A DNA stretch of 64,000 nucleotides from Cladocopium goreaui (taxonomy: Eukaryota > Sar > Dinophyceae > Suessiales > Symbiodiniaceae): the NCBI GenBank assembly GCA_947184155.2, contig CAMXCT020002046.1, positions 124,001 to 188,000 on the forward strand. Reading direction: 5' to 3'. How positions within the stretch are numbered: the first letter of the stretch is position 1; each line of letters starts with the position of its first letter. A program made the position numbers and the translations under genes. The notes beneath the pieces are model-generated. The model made no database searches, was not told the origin of the DNA, and saw only the letters and a program-made list of their open reading frames with translations. Below are positions 19,481 through 27,539 of the stretch, piece by piece.

Positions 19481-19620
19481 GCCCCCTTCCCCCCCTTTTT
19501 TGTTTGTTTGTGTCTTTGGTTTTTGTTGCTTTTTGGTCTTTCCTGGTTGCTTTCTGTTTTGGTGGTCTTGCTTTGGGTTTCCCTTCTTTTCGTTGACTTT
19601 GCTTTTCGATACTGACTGGA

Positions 19621-19664
19621 GTGCTTGAGTCTTCTGACCAAAGACGTGTCAGGATTCTCAACAC
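19621..19664 (+). promoter_or_regulatory. Conserved CAAAGACGT-loop hairpin 9
   Basis: Inner stem TTCTGAC/GTCAGGA (19632-19638, 19648-19654); outer stem TTGAG/CTCAA (19625-19629, 19657-19661) plus GTG/CAC (19621-19623, 19662-19664). The outer stem changed on both sides relative to hairpin 8 (A-T to G-C). It is 65 nt before the ATG at 19729. Confidence 0.9.
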
Positions 19665-19728
19665 CTCCCCTCCCTCCCCCTGTATTACCTTTACACCCAG
19701 ATCAGCTACACAGGAACTGCACAGTGTG

Positions 19729-22700
19729 ATGTCTCTGCTTTCCAGGGAACAAGTTGTGAAGTCCTGGTACGCAAAGAACCCTACCATCAGCTTCTTTGAC
19801 TTGCTCTATGCACTTGAACAGCACAAGAGCATTTCGACTGAGTACGGGCTGAATGTATCCATTGAGCAGCACTGGCGATTTGGAGACCCCCATAAGAAGA
19901 CAGCTGCACCCGATCGATATGACTACGAAATTGCAATGGTAAACGGGAGAGAAACCTTACCTGGACCTGACTGGCACAAGTTGTACCGATGGTTGGTTAG
20001 TCAAAGCTCTGCTTTCTTGCCTTACCACACGGTATATTTGGTGACGGACAATCGTGATTTGCAATCGGACAAGGTCAAGTCTGTGCCTGGACTCAGTCAT
20101 TGGCCAATGGTCGCTGCTTGGTGGAAAGAACGGTTACGCTATGTCGGCCCATATGGAGAACTCACCACAGTTGTCTTTGTCCACATTTCAGCTGACACTG
20201 GTCTTCATAAGGTACACCCGACATGGGCAGGGACGTACATCCTTGATGCTTGCGTGTTCCTCTTTCCGGCCATCAACTTTGCACTGATTGACAGCGATTG
20301 TGTGCCAGTGACCCTCTTTGAGATACGGGAACTTTGGCTAGCGAGCACTGACCCAACCCGCCCAGCTACATCAAGCACAGTTGCAAAGAGCAAACTGTCA
20401 AGCCCCATTGCGTCATCGCACAAACGTGCGCGATCTGTGGACACGGGAAGGGACATGCAGCAGCCTGGTCCACCATCGAAGCTATCTAGATCGCATAGTG
20501 CGGACCATCTTGCTGTCCGAAAAGCTGATCCACTACGAGCCCCTCCGCTCACCTACGGTGCCAACTTGGCAGACGAAGTTGACTATGGTGATTCGCCAGA
20601 CCCGAGTCCCCGCATGTCTCGTCGGGCGACGTCCAGCAGCGATGACTCTTCCCCGGCTGGGTCAACCAAACCTACTCGGAAGGACAAAGCAGCCGTGGAT
20701 GAAACTGCCACTGCGCGTAGGCCCAAAGGAGTCATCCTTGTGAGTGAGGCTTTCACTGAAATCAATGCGGGTCTGGTCATTGTATTAGCTTCGGGTCATG
20801 AGAGTCCTGTACCTGTCACTGCCTTGGAGGACTCAGACACAGATCCTGATGAAATAGCCCACGTTATTACCAGTGCTTACCACAGACATGTCGAAGCCTA
20901 CCTTGCGACTACATATCCACCTGCAGACGTTGAGCAAGCAGTCGCTAGTGGATTACTTGGCTCTCCTCTGCTTGGCACGTCCACTCGTGTTACTGCAGAT
21001 TGGTGCCATGCGTGGAGTTTGTTAGGCCAGTGGTCTGGATTAGTCACTTTTCCTGTCCCAGCCTCTGGAGTCTGGCCGCGCCATGGTCATTTACGGAAGA
21101 TCCTTGATGGCTACCAAGGCAGACAGCCGAACTTCCATAAATGGGCTAGGCCTGCCTACGAGCAAGGGGCCCTTCCGACCCTTAGCCTGCTGCCCGGTGA
21201 GGTCAGTGTACGAGTGCTACCAGGAGACAAGATGTACCAGGCCATGGCAATCGAGCCACATTACATGCGGCCTGTTATTCTGCATGGGTTTGGCACCAGT
21301 GCCAAGAAAAGAATGCCTAGCAGTCTCGCTGACCTCGCCCAATTCGGCTGGTTGCCGCTGGCTGCGGCTTTATTTGGCACACAAGAATGGAAGCCCCAAT
21401 GGCTACATCACAATTTCCTTCCAGTGGTTGGTCTGCGACTGCATGCCAAAGTGCCTCCTCCTCCTCTCTCCCAAGCTCAACTAATTTTGCTGTGTGGATT
21501 GTGGCAACGAAAGGAACAATCGGAACCCTCATGTACGTCGCTGCAGCAAGCAGCTCACCTGAAGTTTGGTCTTCCGTTACCTTTCAGAGAGATGGCTAAG
21601 TGGGAAGTCACTGTCAATGAGCAGGCCATAGATGTTGGAGAAGTGTCCAAACAAAACTACATTGGAAGACAACCTGAAGCTGCGCTGCCCGTAGCACTCA
21701 AGGGCTCTGCCGAGTGGGCATCCTGGGTCTTTTCCCTCTTAGAAGTCTGGCAAGATGACGCCCCAATGCAAGACCGACCCCTTGAAGTGCATTGCAGTGG
21801 ATTAGGGGGTGGCCTACTTAGTGGCGAACACGACTATGATATTTTCCTGCAAAATCTTGCGCAAACAAAGGTGTATGGCCCATCGCTTGCGATGACAGAT
21901 AATTGGGAAGAACATGTCACCCAATTGGGCCTCACCAAAACAGTGCACGAATATGCGGTATACCAGCTCCTCTCCACTGCCGATGGATGGACAGCTTGGC
22001 GAGATTTCCTCCCTGAACAGTTCTCCGATCAACAGCTGCTGCTCACGAGAGCGATTCGCCTCATTGAGGCCGCGAATATCCGGCCAGCCCATGCCAGGCC
22101 ACCACACCCGACCTGGTCAACAGCAATTATGCAGATCTTCCGTTGCTACCATCCGCAAGGTAAACAGCTTTTTCTGAAGTCATGTTTTCCACACTTAGTC
22201 ACTACAGCGGATACAGGAGGTGTCAGGGACATCAACGTGTATGGTTTCTCGGCAGGGTCCTATACGGGCCTAGCAGTCCACGAGATCCTGAGTGAATTTG
22301 CTGCGTTCCCTGGCCTCACTAAAGTTGCTGCGATTGCGACGCCGCCAGAGATGATGCGACTTGCCACAGGCGAACGCAGAGTCACACTGGTGCACTGCCT
22401 GGAGGACCGGCTATGTGTGTGGAAACCTGCTTCTCTGACAGAATTTAATTATCAGGTTGTTCTTATAGAAGGGCACCCCACATGGAGTGGGCGTGCCAAA
22501 CACTCCTATGGCCACTTGCTCTTCATTGACCTTGATGAAGGAGTCCATGAAGTTCAGAGATTACAAATCACCAGCCCACAAGTCATTCCACATGGGGTAC
22601 GGTGCGAGGGATTGCTGCGTGTACTCTCATGGGTTAGCTTTGACCTTCCTGAGCACCTCAAGACGACTCTAAGTGCTCTGTTAGTAGCAGCTGGAGAAGG

Positions 22701-24888
22701 GAACACTGAGCTACAAACAGTACCCATTGTCGGACGGGACATTCGGGATGGTCAGCCTGATACGGAAGCTGAACTACAAGCAGTTCTGATTGCGATGATT
22801 CCCACACCGGGAGGATCCCACGATGAGGGTGGGTTGCTGGTTCGCAACTTACTGGCGGAATTCCTGCGTGGTTTTTCATTACGAACCCTCATCTTCCTAC
22901 TGGACATGGTACTTCCGCAACTAGACGCTTATCATGCGGGACGGCAGCTCCAACATCTTCAGCCCTGGGTCAGTGTAGAACTAGCTCAGCAGAAGAAGCG
23001 AGGACAAACTGGAACACGGTTGCAGGTCACCTACCAATATGAGGCGTATGCTGGTTTTCATGTCATTCACCTACATACTGATGGTGCCCCGCTCCTGCTC
23101 TTTAGTGCACCGTCGGATGTTCCAACGACCTCGCCACGGGAACTCTGTGAAGCTGGGAATCTAGGCAACTTGGAAGCCAACGTGATGGCGGGCAGAGCGC
23201 TACTGGGGGTTCTCCAGTTGCCAGACACTCAGCAGAGGTGTGTCATATTACTGGTACATGAAAAGGTGATGCCTAGTGGAACCAGTAAGAACCCTGCTCA
23301 GCGAGCGATCAAGCGCATTGCCCCGAAGTTGCTGGAGCTTGTTATCGTCTCGCTACCCATTGCTCGGACCTTTTGTGGGCGACTCTTGGACCAGTATCTC
23401 AAAACAATGAGTTACTTTGATCCTGCACAGGACTGGCCGAAACCCATCGAAGACCACGTGTCCATGGCCGTAGTGTGGGAGGAGCTAGCCTTTCTGGGAG
23501 ACACACGCAGCCGCCATGAACTATTAGTGTTTGCACAAGCTAACCAGTCGCGCCTACCATTGGCAATGTGCATCGTGCAGCCGCATATACCTGTTCGCCG
23601 CATGGCCAGCGAGCGCAAAACGCAGCTGACTGATGCATTAGTCAGAATTTTGAGCCGGTTTTTGACACCAGCCACGATATCGATGGATGGGGCCCATGAC
23701 AGTTACTACCGTGAGTATCTCCTTCCTCTAGCAGCCCACGGTGATGGACATGTCTTGACAGTTTCAATTGCATTGTTACTGGCCATTCTGACAGGAAGAT
23801 CTGACTTATGTATTGCAGGGGTCTTTGGTGCTGGCAAAACGCGGTCCCTTGCGGTCTTGCTCATTGCCCTGAGCTGCGAACTCAAGGACTTTGTTGCAAT
23901 CATCTATACGAAAGAAAATGTAGCTGCCAAAGCACTTGCGGATCAATTAAGTGATCTCGCGCCCCCCACAATCAGGAGCTTCGGTAGGCTAATTGGTCGC
24001 ATGGAGGAAGGCAAAGGAGAAGCATATGCCTCCAAAATTGACGTCCGATGCAGTGACCGTAATAGAATCATCGCTCACAAGAATGTACTCATTGCAACAG
24101 GTGGCTCGGCCACGGCGGAAATGGCGATGCGCTATTCCAGTTTTGGCCATTGGATCTCTCGCACCTGGCTTGCTTTCATGGACGAAAGTCAACAGTATGG
24201 CAATTACCATGAGATTGCAGCTCTCGCTGCCATTCAACAACCAACCCTTACTGTTTTCATTGGCGATCACAGGCAAACTCCAGGAGGACTGTCAAAAGGC
24301 CGAGCAGCGGCTGTCAATCGTCGCAAACTGTTGCAACGGCCGTTAGGGCTCCGAGCGCTTGATAAGCCAGGAGACTATCTTCCGCCGGCACGAATGGCAG
24401 CACTTGTAGCTCAGCTTTGGCCTGATGCGAGCCAAGATCCGGAGTCTGATCTCTTCAATCTGCTGAGACTTGCAAATAAGTCGCATAGTGGCCCATGGAC
24501 ATCCACTCCGCAAGACTACGAGCTGCCTGTCGCCCTGGGGCGTGTGTTTCACTGCCGAATATCGTGCCAGCTGGATGCACACAGCAGCCTAATTGCAGCA
24601 GCTCTAGCAGTCCTATTGATTGCCACAGCACCAGAGGAATTTGGAGTACCTGAGTGCACCACAACCCTTGAAGCAGCCGGGTTATGTGGTCCTCACCGGT
24701 GGGGTATCATTCTCCCTAACAGCTCACGGGTCTCAATGCTGACCTACCAAGCTATCGTTGCAGTTCGATATCCTGAGTTAGTCCTCCATAGCCCAATCAC
24801 ATCTACATTGGACACTTCGTGCCACATGAGTCCACTGTGGCACAAGGAGGTTTCCGGACAGTGCTGTGGAATGCACCTAAAGATCTAA
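19729..24888 (+). CDS. Giant protein, part 1: alpha/beta-hydrolase-like and SF1 helicase N-terminal half
   Basis: I start it at ATG 19729 after hairpin 9 (1,719 aa). Residues 1-230 contain LIDSDCVPVTLFEI, loosely like a DxD glycosyltransferase segment (weak). Residues ~230-330 are Ser/Asp-rich linker. Near 840 lies a nucleophile elbow GFSAGS (Ser ~841), followed by an acid in HCLEDRLCVW (Asp ~893) and a histidine in YGHLLF (His ~929): a plausible Ser-Asp-His hydrolase triad. A superfamily-1 helicase starts with Walker A GVFGAGKT (Lys ~1370), Walker B FMDESQQ (Asp ~1485) and GDHRQTPGG (~1512). The frame ends at 24888 while helicase motifs continue in the -1 frame. It could be a polyprotein or one multidomain enzyme. 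Intronless over 5 kb, unusual for a dinoflagellate gene. Confidence 0.75.
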   Translation: MSLLSREQVVKSWYAKNPTISFFDLLYALEQHKSISTEYGLNVSIEQHWRFGDPHKKTAAPDRYDYEIAMVNGRETLPGPDWHKLYRWLVSQSSAFLPYHTVYLVTDNRDLQSDKVKSVPGLSHWPMVAAWWKERLRYVGPYGELTTVVFVHISADTGLHKVHPTWAGTYILDACVFLFPAINFALIDSDCVPVTLFEIRELWLASTDPTRPATSSTVAKSKLSSPIASSHKRARSVDTGRDMQQPGPPSKLSRSHSADHLAVRKADPLRAPPLTYGANLADEVDYGDSPDPSPRMSRRATSSSDDSSPAGSTKPTRKDKAAVDETATARRPKGVILVSEAFTEINAGLVIVLASGHESPVPVTALEDSDTDPDEIAHVITSAYHRHVEAYLATTYPPADVEQAVASGLLGSPLLGTSTRVTADWCHAWSLLGQWSGLVTFPVPASGVWPRHGHLRKILDGYQGRQPNFHKWARPAYEQGALPTLSLLPGEVSVRVLPGDKMYQAMAIEPHYMRPVILHGFGTSAKKRMPSSLADLAQFGWLPLAAALFGTQEWKPQWLHHNFLPVVGLRLHAKVPPPPLSQAQLILLCGLWQRKEQSEPSCTSLQQAAHLKFGLPLPFREMAKWEVTVNEQAIDVGEVSKQNYIGRQPEAALPVALKGSAEWASWVFSLLEVWQDDAPMQDRPLEVHCSGLGGGLLSGEHDYDIFLQNLAQTKVYGPSLAMTDNWEEHVTQLGLTKTVHEYAVYQLLSTADGWTAWRDFLPEQFSDQQLLLTRAIRLIEAANIRPAHARPPHPTWSTAIMQIFRCYHPQGKQLFLKSCFPHLVTTADTGGVRDINVYGFSAGSYTGLAVHEILSEFAAFPGLTKVAAIATPPEMMRLATGERRVTLVHCLEDRLCVWKPASLTEFNYQVVLIEGHPTWSGRAKHSYGHLLFIDLDEGVHEVQRLQITSPQVIPHGVRCEGLLRVLSWVSFDLPEHLKTTLSALLVAAGEGNTELQTVPIVGRDIRDGQPDTEAELQAVLIAMIPTPGGSHDEGGLLVRNLLAEFLRGFSLRTLIFLLDMVLPQLDAYHAGRQLQHLQPWVSVELAQQKKRGQTGTRLQVTYQYEAYAGFHVIHLHTDGAPLLLFSAPSDVPTTSPRELCEAGNLGNLEANVMAGRALLGVLQLPDTQQRCVILLVHEKVMPSGTSKNPAQRAIKRIAPKLLELVIVSLPIARTFCGRLLDQYLKTMSYFDPAQDWPKPIEDHVSMAVVWEELAFLGDTRSRHELLVFAQANQSRLPLAMCIVQPHIPVRRMASERKTQLTDALVRILSRFLTPATISMDGAHDSYYREYLLPLAAHGDGHVLTVSIALLLAILTGRSDLCIAGVFGAGKTRSLAVLLIALSCELKDFVAIIYTKENVAAKALADQLSDLAPPTIRSFGRLIGRMEEGKGEAYASKIDVRCSDRNRIIAHKNVLIATGGSATAEMAMRYSSFGHWISRTWLAFMDESQQYGNYHEIAALAAIQQPTLTVFIGDHRQTPGGLSKGRAAAVNRRKLLQRPLGLRALDKPGDYLPPARMAALVAQLWPDASQDPESDLFNLLRLANKSHSGPWTSTPQDYELPVALGRVFHCRISCQLDAHSSLIAAALAVLLIATAPEEFGVPECTTTLEAAGLCGPHRWGIILPNSSRVSMLTYQAIVAVRYPELVLHSPITSTLDTSCHMSPLWHKEVSGQCCGMHLKI

Positions 24889-27302
24889 GAGCTGCTGTTG
24901 AGGATGTGGTGGCCTTCTGCACCTACCTGAAGAACTATTATCGCAATTTGCAACAAGGAGCAACCTCGCAGCTGCTTGTCTTATGCAACCGTACGGCGGT
25001 GCACAACTTGCTACTCCAACATGGCTTCCAGTCCGCGTGGTATGGCGGGCTGAGAGTTTCCACCACCTCCTCTGCTGCAGGGGCGACAGCGCGCATTGCG
25101 GTCATTGTTCAAACAGGTGTCGGGTTTCTAAGTGGAGGACGTAGGGATGCAACAGCAGACGAGCGTGAGGACTGCTATGGAATAGCAACTGTAGCGCTCA
25201 CAAGAGCCATTGAACATACCTATATTGTCTCGCCTCTCGATATGGCAGGCATGATTGGCATGGCTCAGACAATAGGAGTGTACCATTATGGCTACTTCAC
25301 GCTGAAAGGCCGAGACATTCAGTACCATGGCCCTACAACCTACCCCAGCGACAAAAGCGCCATACTGGACTGGGGATTAGAGGCACCATTTATTCCCCAA
25401 GATAAACCCCCCCTTGCTATTGCCATGGTAGTGACCACCAATGGCACACGAGCGTGGCGACGCTATCGGCTGGTTGTGGCATGCAGAGACAAGCTTCGTC
25501 TTCCCCCTGATGTCCTTGCAGCACTAGAGTCCCGCACGCGTGACCATGTGCTGACGACCAGCGGGTTTTTCCCCTGCTCGATTGATCGTGAATACTTGTA
25601 TGGTTATGCTGCTGATGGGTACAGATGTCCTCTCTGGCTGTGTGCAGCCTATAATGGGTCCCCAGCACTTGTTCATCGACATAGAGGCCACAAGGTCTTC
25701 TTTCACGTGGGTATACAGGATCGACAACTCGTCGTAATACCGGGTATCCACTACTTCGATGCCCATCGGTTGCACCCGGACCTCTTGGCCACATTGGATC
25801 GCCAGTTTGATCCAGGGTCCATGAAACTTGCAAGCCCCGAGGGTGCAGGAGACACAGTGAATGACCCCTCCTCGGATGAGGAAGCAGCCTCTACCGATGA
25901 CGAGAGTGATCCAGAAGACCCTACAGTTGCGTGGTGCCCACCCATACCTGATGCAGCTGAGGATCCCTCTGAAGACGAGATCGTGAGTGCAGCTGACCAG
26001 CTAGCAATCCTGATTGCTAATGTCCAACCTAACGGAAACCCTTTTTGCATACCCGAAAACCTTGGGATTCTCCCGCCGCTGTGGCTACAGGCGAGATTGA
26101 CGTTGTCTTTGACTGCCATCCAAGAAAAGTTTGCGCGCATCTTGCTGAGTGTGGCCTGTGAACTGTGGTTGCGCGGGCAAATTGCCAGTGTGGAGGATGT
26201 CCTCCTGCAGACGGCAAGGGCTCTCACAATTCGATTGGCAGAGAAGCTTGCCCAGGCGATGAGCACGTTGATGAGATTAGCTGAGTCCATGGTGACTCCA
26301 GAAACTGAATGCCTGTTGTATGCCACGTACTGGTTTCGGCCCATCCTGTCTGAACTCATTGGCTCGGCCCGAGAGAGCTCTGAGATGAACCGGAGTCGAG
26401 CGCCGAGTGGCCCAGTAAAAGTCCTGGTCACAGATCGGCCGCATCGACGCACTACTGGGCTAGTGGACCTTACGAGTGGTGCCTCTGCCCTATTGGCATG
26501 GTTCCCGGCTAGCTGGGCCAGCAAAATTGCTCCCAAACTTCTCGAGAATGCTCCTGAGAATGCGCAGAAACCACAAGAAATTAACATCGCGTGCCCGAAA
26601 CGTTCCTGTGACGAGACTCCAGTGGAGGGAGCAAAGCAGCTGCTCCAAGCAGTGAAATTTGCTGCCAAAACCATGCCTGGTTTTCGCCTTGGATTGGATG
26701 AAGACTTTCAAATGGCTGGATGTTTCCAGGAGCTCATCCATGGATACACCTCAGGGCTCGTTGAACCATACATGATGCGAGGTCTCCAACCACTGGGACC
26801 GAATCGCACTACTCTGGAAGTGATCATACCCTCTCAAGAAGGGCTTACACCTGAAAAGTGGAAAGAAACAGCCACACTGTGCCCACTTGATTGGCCTTCC
26901 AACTACAGTCTTTTGCGATTGTGGCATACCAATGGGAGCCTTCATCAAACGGAAGCGCGACTCAGGACTCAACTGTCGCACAGCCATATGTTTGCTGAGT
27001 GGACAGTGCATCTCCACAGATTTGCAGAGCGTGTTTTATTCCAGCAACCTGCAGTTTATGTAGCGGGACATGCCTTACAAGCCAATCTGCGGGAACGAAA
27101 CTTCCCAGACAGGAAAGTCCGCAGGAGGGTTCCTCCGGAAGATTTGGACGAACATCAAAGGGCGATCCGAGCGCTTCATCAGCGAGCTATTGCTCAGCAA
27201 GGAGTGAACCCAGTTTCGTTTGTGCTCACCAACGAATGTAACGACACCATTACATCAGATAAAAAGCATTATTTGGAACATTTCACGAGAGGTACGACAT
27301 GA
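24792..27302 (+). CDS. Giant protein, part 2: SF1 helicase C-terminal half and unknown tail
   Basis: The frame opens at 24792, in the -1 phase relative to part 1, with a 97-nt overlap. It has no ATG of its own near the start. It begins with a probable motif V (ESTVAQGGFRTVLW) and has motif VI VALTRAIEHTYIV (Arg codon at 25203), which completes the helicase of part 1. After that follow ~670 residues without known motifs, including an acidic linker (SSDEEAASTDDESDPEDP) and a basic C-terminus. I see no canonical slippery heptamer in the overlap, so this may be a one-base indel, a sequencing error or an unconventional frameshift. No hairpin lies between the two parts, which supports a single gene. 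Confidence 0.72.
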   Translation, partial: PNHIYIGHFVPHESTVAQGGFRTVLWNAPKDLRAAVEDVVAFCTYLKNYYRNLQQGATSQLLVLCNRTAVHNLLLQHGFQSAWYGGLRVSTTSSAAGATARIAVIVQTGVGFLSGGRRDATADEREDCYGIATVALTRAIEHTYIVSPLDMAGMIGMAQTIGVYHYGYFTLKGRDIQYHGPTTYPSDKSAILDWGLEAPFIPQDKPPLAIAMVVTTNGTRAWRRYRLVVACRDKLRLPPDVLAALESRTRDHVLTTSGFFPCSIDREYLYGYAADGYRCPLWLCAAYNGSPALVHRHRGHKVFFHVGIQDRQLVVIPGIHYFDAHRLHPDLLATLDRQFDPGSMKLASPEGAGDTVNDPSSDEEAASTDDESDPEDPTVAWCPPIPDAAEDPSEDEIVSAADQLAILIANVQPNGNPFCIPENLGILPPLWLQARLTLSLTAIQEKFARILLSVACELWLRGQIASVEDVLLQTARALTIRLAEKLAQAMSTLMRLAESMVTPETECLLYATYWFRPILSELIGSARESSEMNRSRAPSGPVKVLVTDRPHRRTTGLVDLTSGASALLAWFPASWASKIAPKLLENAPENAQKPQEINIACPKRSCDETPVEGAKQLLQAVKFAAKTMPGFRLGLDEDFQMAGCFQELIHGYTSGLVEPYMMRGLQPLGPNRTTLEVIIPSQEGLTPEKWKETATLCPLDWPSNYSLLRLWHTNGSLHQTEARLRTQLSHSHMFAEWTVHLHRFAERVLFQQPAVYVAGHALQANLRERNFPDRKVRRRVPPEDLDEHQRAIRALHQRAIAQQGVNPVSFVLTNECNDTITSDKKHYLEHFTRGTT

Positions 27303-27507
27303 TCCCCCGCTCACCCCTGTTCGCATCACTTATACCATTTATGTGTCCACCCCTTCTCTCCCTTCCCCCTGTGTCTCATTTCTGTTTCACTCCGCATTGT
27401 CCCTCACACAATATTTGGCTTTTGTTTCATCAATCACGGAAGTGGGAGTTAACTTCAATCTCTATTTGGTCTTTCGTCACTTCTACTTAAGGTTACTGCC
27501 CATGCTG

Positions 27508-27538
27508 GTGTGTCTGTCCAAAGACGTGACAGGTGCAC
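27508..27538 (+). promoter_or_regulatory. Conserved CAAAGACGT-loop hairpin 10 (orphan)
   Basis: Stem GTGTGTCTGTC/GACAGGTGCAC (27508-27518, 27528-27538), 11 bp with three wobbles, surrounds CAAAGACGT. Only short ORFs follow, so it either heads a lost or spliced gene or marks the end of the cluster. Confidence 0.83.
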
Positions 27539-27539
27539 T

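Noticed and set aside
19333-19615. Two overlapping + strand ORFs rich in F, L, S and C before the helicase gene
   Set aside because: They lie in polypyrimidine spacers between hairpins; the composition explains them.
24792-24888. Canonical -1 ribosomal slippery heptamer in the helicase overlap
   Set aside because: I looked for X XXY YYZ in the correct phase and found none; the frame change is left unexplained.
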